Source of the DNA: an uncultured Bacilli bacterium
GTDB taxonomy: Bacteria; Bacillota_I; Bacilli_A; RF39; UBA660
DNA length: 6,794 bases
Reading direction: 5' to 3'
Assembly (NCBI GenBank): GCA_934095965.1
Contig: CAKOKR010000035.1
Coordinates: forward strand, 1 to 6,794
Of this stretch, positions 1 through 5,705 are shown piece by piece (positions within the stretch are counted from its first letter, which is position 1; each line of letters begins with the position of its first letter). The notes beneath the pieces were generated by a model. That model made no database searches and was not told the origin of the DNA. It saw only the letters and a list, made by a program, of their open reading frames with translations. A program made the translations under genes and the position numbers.

Positions 1-77
1 AAACCCCAATTCAGTATAAAGCCGAATTAGGGTTCTAAAAATTCTTTTTTAGTGTCCACTTTTTATTGACTTATTCA
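1..77. mobile_element. Possible terminal end of an IS3-family insertion sequence (partial)
   Basis: Read on the minus strand from position 77, the sequence starts with TG, continues through GTCAATAAAAAGTGGACAC and then an A-run. From memory this resembles IS3-family (IS150-like) terminal repeats, which start with TG and carry an AAAAAGT(T)GGACA block about 12 bases inside. The plus strand ends in CA at 76-77, as expected for the opposite tip. A TTGACT at 66-71 points outward; IS3-family right ends often carry an outward -35 that becomes active in the circle junction. A hairpin and T-run lie just inside. No transposase codons are visible, and the second end and any target duplication are outside the window. 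It could instead be an ordinary intergenic stretch. Confidence 0.35.
2..50 (+). terminator. Hairpin plus T-run, possible terminator of an upstream gene
   Basis: AACCCCAATTC (2-12) pairs with GAATTAGGGTT (24-34), giving 10 of 11 base pairs with one C-A mismatch around an 11-nt loop. A run of six T follows at 45-50, but 10 bases after the stem, which is further than in a standard intrinsic terminator. It may end the transposase or other gene lying left of the window. The long loop and spaced T-run keep confidence low. Confidence 0.4.
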
Positions 78-82
78 TAAAT

Positions 83-101
83 AAAGGGGTTACCCCTTTT
101 T
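83..101 (+). terminator. GGGG/CCCC palindrome with T-run, terminator or operator
   Basis: AAAGGGG (83-89) and CCCCTTT (93-99) form a 7-bp stem around a TTA loop, followed by more T. As RNA it would be a compact intrinsic terminator insulating cdaA from upstream transcription. As DNA it is a near-perfect palindrome that abuts and partly overlaps the expected -35 position of the cdaA promoter (97-102), so it could also be a regulator-binding site. The sequence alone does not decide between these. Confidence 0.5.
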
Positions 102-132
102 ATTTGTTTCAAAATTTGATATAATAATTAAG
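97..132 (+). promoter_or_regulatory. cdaA promoter, extended -10
   Basis: A perfect TATAAT at 120-125 is preceded by TGA (117-119), an extended -10. At the 17-bp spacing the -35 slot (97-102) reads TTTTTA, which is poor, so the promoter probably relies on the extended -10. The predicted start is near 131-132, leaving a leader of about 22 nt before the cdaA ATG. The spacer and -10 match the rRNA promoter at 6382-6415 in register. Confidence 0.65.
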
Positions 133-153
133 AAGTTTAAGGATGGTGTTTAA

Positions 154-966
154 ATGAATTTATCAACAATATGGGAAACATTTACAAAATTGCTTGATAT
201 ATGTCTAGTATGGATAGCATTTTATTATATACTAAAAAATGTGAAAAATAATATCAAAATGGTATTAATAGTTAAAGGTGTAATAATTATTTTATTAGTT
301 AAATTACTAAGTGATTGGTTAAATTTATATACAGTTGGTGTAATACTTGAATATGCAATTCAATGGGGACCACTTGCGATAATAGTAATATTCCAACCAG
401 AAATAAGAAGTGTATTGGAATCTCTTGGTCGTACTCAACTTCTAGGTCGTCATAAAGTATTAACTGTTGATGAAAGAGAAAAAGTAGTTTATGAAATAAT
501 GCGTGCAGTAGAATATTTAAAGAAAAATAGAATTGGTGCGTTAATTGTTATAGAAAGAGAAATATCTTTAGAAGAATACATAAAGAATGCCACAAAAGTA
601 TATGCTGACATTTCTGATTCATTACTTGAAACAATATTCTTTCCAAATTCACCCCTACATGACGGAGGTGTAATTATCCAAGGAGACAGAATTACTTGTG
701 CTGGAGCAGTATTTAGAACAAGTATGAATCCCAATATTTCTAAAAGATTAGGAACAAGACACAGAGCTGCCTTAGGAATTGCTGAAGAAAGTGATGCAAT
801 AGCATTAGTAGTAAGTGAAGAAACAGGTAGATTATCAATAGCAGTCGAAGGAAACCTACATTATAATTTAGACTCTGATCAATTTAGAATGATGTTAATT
901 GATGAATTAAAACCTAAGATGGAAGTCTTCTTCGAAGCAGATGAAAGTGATGGTGAAGACGAATGA
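154..966 (+). CDS. cdaA: Diadenylate cyclase CdaA (DAC domain, membrane-bound)
   Basis: CdaA condenses two ATP into cyclic di-AMP at the cytoplasmic face of the membrane; the messenger controls potassium and osmolyte uptake and wall homeostasis. The 270-residue length is normal for CdaA. Three hydrophobic segments lie at about residues 13-30, 35-52 and 60-81, followed by a linker helix and the DAC domain (about 105-245). Visible DAC motifs are PLHDGG (167-172), GTRHRAALG (200-208, the RHR motif at 202-204) and SEETG (221-225). The first catalytic motif reads D170-G171-G172 where the family usually has DGA. The acidic C-terminal tail (EADESDGEDE) is an extra. AAGGA at 139-143 supports the ATG at 154. 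The stop overlaps the start of the cdaR-like gene in an ATGA, so the two are translationally coupled. Assignment is confident; the effect of the Gly substitution is unknown. Confidence 0.96.
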   Translation: MNLSTIWETFTKLLDICLVWIAFYYILKNVKNNIKMVLIVKGVIIILLVKLLSDWLNLYTVGVILEYAIQWGPLAIIVIFQPEIRSVLESLGRTQLLGRHKVLTVDEREKVVYEIMRAVEYLKKNRIGALIVIEREISLEEYIKNATKVYADISDSLLETIFFPNSPLHDGGVIIQGDRITCAGAVFRTSMNPNISKRLGTRHRAALGIAEESDAIALVVSEETGRLSIAVEGNLHYNLDSDQFRMMLIDELKPKMEVFFEADESDGEDE

Positions 967-2327
967 TTACAAGATTGTGGAAAAAAATATATAATTTTAT
1001 AGATAAATTTATCGTCGTACCAATAAGTAGATTTATCTATTATCTATCTAAAAAAACAAAAAAGAATCAAGGAAAATTAGATAAATTATTAAATAAACCA
1101 AATTTTTTAATATATTTGTCATTAATTTTAGCAGTAGGAATGTTTCTATTGATTGATTCAAAAGTTATAAATCTAGTTAAAACAGAAGCAGAAGAAATAC
1201 CAAATATACCTGTTGTAGTTAAATATAATGAAGAAGCATATGTAATTGAAGGAGTTCCTGAAACTGTAGACATTACATTAACAGGTAGAAAAAGTGATAT
1301 TTATTTAGCAAAACAACTCGGAGAATATGAAGTAGTACTTGATTTATCAGATTACAAACCAAGTGATAATCCATATAAAGTATATTTCTCATATTCAAAA
1401 CCAATTAAATCACTAACATATAAACTTGATCCATCTTATGTTCAAGTTATGGTTAAAAATAAAGAAAGTCAAGTTAAATCAATATCATATGACTTACTTA
1501 ATATAAATGCACTAGATAGCAAATTGAGTGTAAAATCAGTAACATTAAGCAAATCAGAAGTAGTAGTAAAAGGCGGAAGTGATGCCTTAAAAGAAATTGC
1601 ATCAGTTAAAGCATTAATTGACTTAGCAAAAGAAAACTTTACTGAAGCAGGAAACTATGATATAGATAATGTTGAATTAGTAGCATATGACTCAAAAGGG
1701 AATAAATTAACAAATATTGAAATTGTACCAGGAACAATTAGTGCAACAGTAAAACTAGATAGTTATTCAAAAGCAGTACCTGTATCAATTGAAACAACCG
1801 GAGAACTAATTGCTGGTAAAGCTTTAGCATCTATCCTTATAAATGGAAGTGCAGACTATTCAATAACAATCTATGGTGATCAAGAAGAAATAGATAAAAT
1901 AAATAGTGTACCAGTTACAATTAATATTGATGGATTAGGTAAAGAAGGTACTAAGAAGTATAATGCTACAATTACTAAACCAAATGGTGTTAGAAAAATG
2001 AGTACAGAAAAAGTAACAATAACAGCAACTTTTGGTGAAGAAGTACAACAAACAATAGACATAAGTAACAATATAACACCGACTAACTTAAGTGAAGGTC
2101 TAACTGCAAATTTAATCGATAACAAAGATATAACTGTTCAAGTTAAAGGTGTTGCAAGTGCTATTGAAAAAGTATTAAATGATAAAAAATATCAAGTAGC
2201 ACCATATATTGACTTATCTGGCTTAGGTGTTGGAGAACATGAAGTAGAAATTAAGATAAATAACACTAACCCACTTGTAACATATGTAGTATCAAGTAAA
2301 GTTAAGATAAAAATATCTGAAACTTAA
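963..2327 (+). CDS. cdaR: YbbR-domain protein, CdaA regulator CdaR
   Basis: This membrane-anchored extracytoplasmic protein is the usual partner of CdaA and modulates cyclase activity through contact at the membrane. A basic N-terminus (about 1-46) precedes one membrane helix (about 47-66); the remaining 380 or so residues are outside the cell. Four YbbR repeats can be read, each with a strand followed by a G-x4-[I/L] signature: ITLTGRKSDI (104-113), VVVKGGSDAL (200-209), ITIYGDQEEI (301-310) and VQVKGVASAI (392-401). Each is followed by an IDL/LDL-like strand. 454 residues is typical of three- to four-repeat CdaR proteins. The ATG overlaps the cdaA stop by 4 nt (ATGA) and only a weak SD is visible, which fits coupled translation. 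glmM, the usual next gene, is missing; a terminator follows directly. Confidence 0.93.
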   Translation: MITRLWKKIYNFIDKFIVVPISRFIYYLSKKTKKNQGKLDKLLNKPNFLIYLSLILAVGMFLLIDSKVINLVKTEAEEIPNIPVVVKYNEEAYVIEGVPETVDITLTGRKSDIYLAKQLGEYEVVLDLSDYKPSDNPYKVYFSYSKPIKSLTYKLDPSYVQVMVKNKESQVKSISYDLLNINALDSKLSVKSVTLSKSEVVVKGGSDALKEIASVKALIDLAKENFTEAGNYDIDNVELVAYDSKGNKLTNIEIVPGTISATVKLDSYSKAVPVSIETTGELIAGKALASILINGSADYSITIYGDQEEIDKINSVPVTINIDGLGKEGTKKYNATITKPNGVRKMSTEKVTITATFGEEVQQTIDISNNITPTNLSEGLTANLIDNKDITVQVKGVASAIEKVLNDKKYQVAPYIDLSGLGVGEHEVEIKINNTNPLVTYVVSSKVKIKISET

Positions 2328-2353
2328 AAAGAATGACGAAAGCCATTCTTTTT
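2326..2353. terminator. Bidirectional intrinsic terminator between cdaR and the DUF378 gene
   Basis: AAAAAGAATG (2326-2335) pairs perfectly with CATTCTTTTT (2344-2353). Inside, C2337-G2342 can close a GAAA tetraloop after an A-C mismatch. The stem has an A-run on one side and a T-run on the other, so it can end transcripts from both directions: cdaR (stop codon 2325-2327, overlapping the stem) and the convergent minus-strand gene, whose stop is 13 nt away. Confidence 0.9.
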
Positions 2354-2366
2354 CTATATTTCGAGG

Positions 2367-2564
2367 TTAATCATGAATATCAGTAAAAAACAATCCAATG
2401 TTGATAAGTCCACAAACACCAACAATAATATAAATTATTTTTTCTAAAGATTTCATGTTACCAAATAATTGTTGAACGATATTTACATCAAATAATCCGT
2501 AGATGCCCCATACAATTGCTCCAACAATAGTAAATACTAAAGCAGTCTTTTGTAATATAGCCAT
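2367..2564 (-). CDS. DUF378 (YuzA-like) small membrane protein
   Basis: This 65-residue protein has two membrane helices at about residues 6-26 and 39-61. The pattern VGAIVWGIYGLFDVNIV (14-30), followed by a loop with LFG and then IIYIIVGVCGL (43-53), matches the DUF378 family (B. subtilis YuzA type), whose consensus runs VGALNWGLVGLFGFDLV ... IYxLVGLAGL. The function of the family is not established. The start is secure: on the minus strand AAAGGAG (plus coordinates 2572-2578) sits 7 nt before the ATG. It is convergent with cdaR, sharing a bidirectional terminator, and divergent from the lipoprotein gene. The length is at the family norm, so there is no sign of truncation. Confidence 0.86.
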   Translation of the reverse strand: MAILQKTALVFTIVGAIVWGIYGLFDVNIVQQLFGNMKSLEKIIYIIVGVCGLINIGLFFTDIHD

Positions 2565-2661
2565 ATTTTCACTCCTTTAATAATATTTTTACCAATAAAT
2601 TAAATAATATACATATTTTAAAATAGAAAAAATATATTTTATTAGAAAAGGGGATTTGGTA

Positions 2662-3792
2662 ATGAAAAAGTATTTAATATTAATAATGATTATGTTATTA
2701 ACATTAACAGGTTGTGGCAGCTACAAATTAGAAGATGCTGTTAATGATTTTACTAAAAAGGTTGAAAATAGTAAATCATACAAGTTAAATGGTACAATGG
2801 AAATTAACAGCGGGGATGAAATATTTACATATAATATAGATGCCTATTATTTAAAAGATGATTATTATAAGGTTATACTTGTAAATCAAACTAACAATCA
2901 TGAACAAGTTATTTTAAAGAATAAGGAAGGTTTATATGTGGTTACACCAAGTTTAAACAAAAGCTTTAAATTTGACAGTGTATGGCCAGAAAATTCATCA
3001 CAAGCATATTTGCTTAAAAATTTAGTAAATGATTTAAAAAATGATAATGAAAAAGAATTTGAAAAACTAGAAAAAGGATATATCTTAAAAAGTAAAGTAA
3101 ATTATCCGAATAATGAAGAATTAAGTTATCAAAAAATGTATTTTGATAAAGATATGAATTTAGAAAAGGTTGAAGTTTATACTGCTGATAATATAATAAA
3201 GATAAAAGTAACATTTAAAAGTGTTAATTTAAAAGCAAAATTAAAAGAAGATGATTTTATACTAGATGATTTAGTAAAGAATAATGAAGATAATAACAAA
3301 GATGAAAATAAAGATATAAATAATAATGATAATAAAGCTAAAGATGAAAATAATGTAACAAATAACAAAGATTGTATGAATGAGACATGTAAAGAAGATA
3401 ATAAAACATGCGAAAACAATACATGTGATGAAAAAACTGGAGCATTAGATGGTATTATATATCCATTATATCTTCCAACTAATACCCACTTAAAAAGTTC
3501 AGAAACTGTTGAAACTGCTAATGGTGATAGAGTAATACTTACATTTGCTGGTGATAAAAACTTTGTAATAGTTGAAGAAGAAGCAACAAGTGCATCAGAT
3601 TTTGAAATAATACCAGTTTTTGGAGATCCACTTATGCTAGACAAAACAATAGCAGCCTTAAGTTCAAATTCTATAAGTTGGAACAGTGAAAACATCAGTT
3701 ACTATCTTGTAAGTAGTGACTTATCTACAAATGAATTAGTAAATGTTGCAAAATCACTAGGAAATTCCAAAACTGTAATATCAACCAAGTAA
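2662..3792 (+). CDS. Lipoprotein with LolA/YdcC-like N-domain and DUF4367-like C-domain
   Basis: A 376-residue lipoprotein anchored on the outer membrane face. The signal peptide (1-17) ends in a lipobox LTGC with C18 as the lipidated residue. Residues about 25-200 show the alternating strands and the KSYKLNGTMEI...VILKNKEGLYVVTPSLNKSFKF pattern of LolA/LppX/YdcC-type folds, which bind hydrophobic ligands in some families. Residues about 205-258 are a low-complexity Asn/Asp/Lys linker with four cysteines (C238, C243, C250, C255). Residues about 260-372 resemble DUF4367, ending with the ISW...ISYYLVSSDLSTNELVNVAKSL pattern. The ATG at 2662 is chosen over the in-frame TTG at 2656 because AAAAGGGG (2646-2653) lies 8 nt before the ATG but only 2 nt before the TTG. 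It appears to be monocistronic, with its own terminator. No specific ligand or pathway can be inferred; domain calls are from memory of family patterns. Confidence 0.8.
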   Translation: MKKYLILIMIMLLTLTGCGSYKLEDAVNDFTKKVENSKSYKLNGTMEINSGDEIFTYNIDAYYLKDDYYKVILVNQTNNHEQVILKNKEGLYVVTPSLNKSFKFDSVWPENSSQAYLLKNLVNDLKNDNEKEFEKLEKGYILKSKVNYPNNEELSYQKMYFDKDMNLEKVEVYTADNIIKIKVTFKSVNLKAKLKEDDFILDDLVKNNEDNNKDENKDINNNDNKAKDENNVTNNKDCMNETCKEDNKTCENNTCDEKTGALDGIIYPLYLPTNTHLKSSETVETANGDRVILTFAGDKNFVIVEEEATSASDFEIIPVFGDPLMLDKTIAALSSNSISWNSENISYYLVSSDLSTNELVNVAKSLGNSKTVISTK

Positions 3793-3816
3793 GAATAGAG
3801 AAATCTATTCTTTTTT
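3791..3816 (+). terminator. Intrinsic terminator of the lipoprotein gene
   Basis: AAGAATAGA (3791-3799) pairs with TCTATTCTT (3804-3812), a 9-bp perfect stem capped by a GAAA tetraloop, with a T-run to 3816. The stem begins inside the TAA stop codon (3790-3792). Confidence 0.92.
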
Positions 3817-3828
3817 ATGAGTAATACC

Positions 3829-3864
3829 TTGCAAAAAAATTATATATTATGTATAATTAAATTA
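3829..3864 (+). promoter_or_regulatory. Sigma-A-type promoter of the 3878 gene
   Basis: TTGCAA (3829-3834) and a perfect TATAAT (3852-3857) are separated by exactly 17 bp. The predicted start near 3864 leaves a leader of only about 14 nt, nearly all of it ribosome-binding site (GGAGGG at 3866-3871, 6 nt before the ATG). Confidence 0.82.
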
Positions 3865-3877
3865 TGGAGGGTCAAAT

Positions 3878-4432
3878 ATGGCAAAGAAAAAAGTAAAATT
3901 AAATGATAAGGTTAACACTAAGAATAAGAAAGGAATCAATATTGATAAATACGAAACTGATGAAGCAAAAGAAGTAAAAAGATTTATCTTTATATTATTA
4001 GGTATAATTATTATTGTTCTAGCTTGTTATGGAATTACTAAAGTAGTAAAGGATAAAAAGACTGATGATACCGAAGATACCATAACTGCTGGTGAAATTG
4101 ATTATGATAAAGTAAGTGTTGGTACAATACTAAATAGAAATAATAAAGAATATTATGTTATTGTATATAATCAAAAAGATGAAAATGCAATGTATTATTC
4201 TGCAATTGTTACAAAATATTTAAAAAATGATAAAGCAAAAAAAGTATTTTTCTGTGATTTAGACAATGAACTTAATGCTAAATTCTATTCCAAAGATAAA
4301 GATAGCAATCCAAAAGCAACAAATGCATCAGAATTTTCATTCAAAGATTTAACATTAATTAAAGTAAAAAATGGTAAAGTTGACAAATATATTGAAGACC
4401 TTGACACAATTAAAGCAGAATTAAGCAATTAG
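3878..4432 (+). CDS. Membrane-anchored protein with cysteine-less thioredoxin-like domain
   Basis: I do not recognise a named family. The 184-residue protein has a highly basic cytoplasmic N-terminus (1-34, Lys-rich), one membrane helix (about 35-57), an acidic spacer (62-77) and an outer domain (about 78-184). That domain looks thioredoxin-like: strand YYVIVYN (92-98), a helix carrying SAIVTKYLKN, strand KVFFCDLD (122-129), then DLTLIKVKNGKVDKYIED (158-174 region), which mimics the TPTLILIKNGKVV hairpin and final helix of thioredoxins. The CxxC after the first strand is absent (positions 99-105 read QKDENAM), the cis-Pro site is replaced (FKDLT), and the only cysteines are C50 in the membrane helix and C126. 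It has its own promoter and terminator and a strong GGAGGG SD. A non-redox binding or chaperone role beside the protease would be speculation. Confidence 0.72.
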   Translation: MAKKKVKLNDKVNTKNKKGINIDKYETDEAKEVKRFIFILLGIIIIVLACYGITKVVKDKKTDDTEDTITAGEIDYDKVSVGTILNRNNKEYYVIVYNQKDENAMYYSAIVTKYLKNDKAKKVFFCDLDNELNAKFYSKDKDSNPKATNASEFSFKDLTLIKVKNGKVDKYIEDLDTIKAELSN

Positions 4433-4458
4433 AAAAGTTTTTAACTTTTCTTTTTTTT
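4431..4458 (+). terminator. Intrinsic terminator of the thioredoxin-like gene
   Basis: AGAAAAGTT (4431-4439) pairs perfectly with AACTTTTCT (4443-4451) around a TTT loop, followed by a T-run to 4458. The stem starts within the TAG stop codon (4430-4432). Confidence 0.9.
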
Positions 4459-4474
4459 ATAATAATGATAAAAT
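4458..4474 (+). promoter_or_regulatory. Candidate -10 elements for ctpA
   Basis: A perfect TATAAT at 4458-4463 starts on the last T of the preceding terminator, and TGA-TAAAAT (4466-4474) is an extended -10 alternative. Neither has a convincing -35, because the upstream slots fall within the terminator stem or T-run. A promoter is expected here, since the terminator separates ctpA from the gene before it, but the choice of -10 is uncertain. Confidence 0.4.
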
Positions 4475-4494
4475 AATGTTAGGTGATAATAAAA

Positions 4495-5670
4495 ATGAAA
4501 AAAGGCAAAGGCTTTAATTTAATGAGTGTAGTTATCATAATATGTGTTACATCTTTAATATCTGCAATAACAGCAGGAATAATTGTTACTAATAATTATG
4601 ATTTATCATATAAAGGCTTATCAACAGACAAATATATAAGTGAATTTTTAAAAGCGTATTCAAATATTATTAATAACTATTATGAAGATGTTGATAAAGA
4701 AAAAATGCTAGATGCGGCAATGGATGCAATGCTAAATTATTTAGGGGATAACTATACAACATATCTAACTAAAGAACAAAAAAAAGAGCTTGAAGAAAGA
4801 TTAGCTGGTGAATATGAAGGGTTAGGTATTAAAATTAGTGGAAGAGAAATAGTAGAAATTACTAAAAATAGTCCTGCTAGTGAAGTAGGTCTTATGGTAG
4901 GTGACTTATTTGTAAGTGTGGAAGGAACAGATGTTACCAATGCTACAAGTTCAATTATATCAACACTTATTAGAGATGACAGTAAAAAAGAAGTGAATAT
5001 AGTTATAGAAAGAAATGGAACACAGATGCCATTTAAAATAACTAAAAGTTTAATTCCAACAAAATCTATTTCATATGAATTAAAGGAAAATAATATTGGA
5101 TATCTTAAGATAGACATTTTTTCACGACCATTAACAAGTGAAATTGAAGAAGCACTAAAAGATATGGAATCAAAAGGAATGCAAAAATTAATTATAGATG
5201 TAAGAGATAACACTGGTGGTTACCTTGATTCTGCCGAAACAACTGCAAGCCTTTTCTTAGAAAAAGGAAAAATAATATACTCTTTACAAGATAAAAATGG
5301 CAAAGAAGAGTATAAAGATAAGACTGATACTAAAAGAGAGTACCCAGTTGTAGTCCTTATTAACCACAATTCTGCATCCTCATCAGAAATTCTTGCTGCT
5401 GCATTAAAAGATAGCTACAATGCTATTTTAGTGGGTGAAACAAGCTATGGTAAGGGAAAAGTTCAACAAACATACGACATGGAAGATGGAGCAATGGCTA
5501 AATATACTTCTGCAAAATGGTTACGTCCAAGCGGTGAATGCATCGATGGAGTAGGATTAAAACCCGATTATGAAGTAAATATAATATATGATTACAATGA
5601 AGCAGGCGAAATAGTTGGGTACACAGATACTCAACTTAGTAGAGCCATCGAAATAATTGGAGCAATGTAG
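4495..5670 (+). CDS. ctpA: C-terminal processing peptidase CtpA/CtpB type (S41 family)
   Basis: A membrane-anchored serine protease acting on the outer face, where S41 CTPs trim or degrade protein C-termini and take part in envelope control and regulated proteolysis. From the ATG at 4495 it has 391 residues: signal anchor (about 10-33), N-terminal helical region with GDNYTTYL (84-91), PDZ domain (about 104-186, with GLGIKI and a LMVGDLFVSVEG carboxylate loop), and the S41 core (about 195-365). Catalytic residues by motif: Ser295 in NSASSSEIL, Lys320 in SYGKGKVQ and Gln324, with the usual 25- and 4-residue spacings; RDNTGG (237-242) is the family's RNNPGG loop. It ends soon after GVGLKPD and lacks the peptidoglycan-binding C-domain of the Bacillus CtpA/CtpB type. 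The ATG at 4495 is preferred to the in-frame GTG at 4483 because AGGTG (4481-4485) lies 9 nt upstream of the ATG and overlaps the GTG. Confidence 0.94.
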   Translation: MKKGKGFNLMSVVIIICVTSLISAITAGIIVTNNYDLSYKGLSTDKYISEFLKAYSNIINNYYEDVDKEKMLDAAMDAMLNYLGDNYTTYLTKEQKKELEERLAGEYEGLGIKISGREIVEITKNSPASEVGLMVGDLFVSVEGTDVTNATSSIISTLIRDDSKKEVNIVIERNGTQMPFKITKSLIPTKSISYELKENNIGYLKIDIFSRPLTSEIEEALKDMESKGMQKLIIDVRDNTGGYLDSAETTASLFLEKGKIIYSLQDKNGKEEYKDKTDTKREYPVVVLINHNSASSSEILAAALKDSYNAILVGETSYGKGKVQQTYDMEDGAMAKYTSAKWLRPSGECIDGVGLKPDYEVNIIYDYNEAGEIVGYTDTQLSRAIEIIGAM

Positions 5671-5682
5671 TTTGCTCTTTTT
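5660..5682 (+). terminator. Weak intrinsic terminator or attenuator after ctpA
   Basis: GAGCAA (5660-5665) pairs with TTGCTC (5672-5677) around a 6-nt loop, followed by TTTTT (5678-5682). The TAG stop (5668-5670) lies inside the loop, so the 5' arm is coding sequence. With a 6-bp stem it may be leaky, letting ntdP be partly transcribed from the ctpA promoter. Confidence 0.62.
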
Positions 5683-5705
5683 CAATATAATAAGGATATG
5701 AAAAA

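Noticed and set aside
2579..2645. Divergent promoters between the DUF378 gene and the lipoprotein gene
   Set aside because: The 67-bp stretch is almost pure A/T with several TATATT-like hexamers on both strands, but none has a credible -35. Promoters are expected here but I cannot place them.
2656..2661. In-frame TTG start two codons before the lipoprotein ATG
   Set aside because: Only 2 nt from the AAAAGGGG site; the ATG at 2662 has normal spacing and starts a typical MKK signal peptide.
3177..3695. 172-residue minus-strand open frame opposite the lipoprotein gene
   Set aside because: Ser/Leu/Phe-rich antisense shadow of the Asp/Asn/Lys-rich coding strand, with no domain pattern; the plus-strand lipoprotein has a lipobox, SD and terminator.
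4483..4494. In-frame GTG start four codons before the ctpA ATG
   Set aside because: The GTG overlaps the AGGTG ribosome-binding site that serves the ATG at 4495.
4752..5213. 153-residue minus-strand open frame inside ctpA
   Set aside because: Lies opposite the PDZ region of a clear S41 protease and shows only hydrophobic antisense composition.
5686..5691. TATAAT just before ntdP as a promoter
   Set aside because: No -35 at 15-19 bp, and the predicted start would fall in or after the ribosome-binding site.
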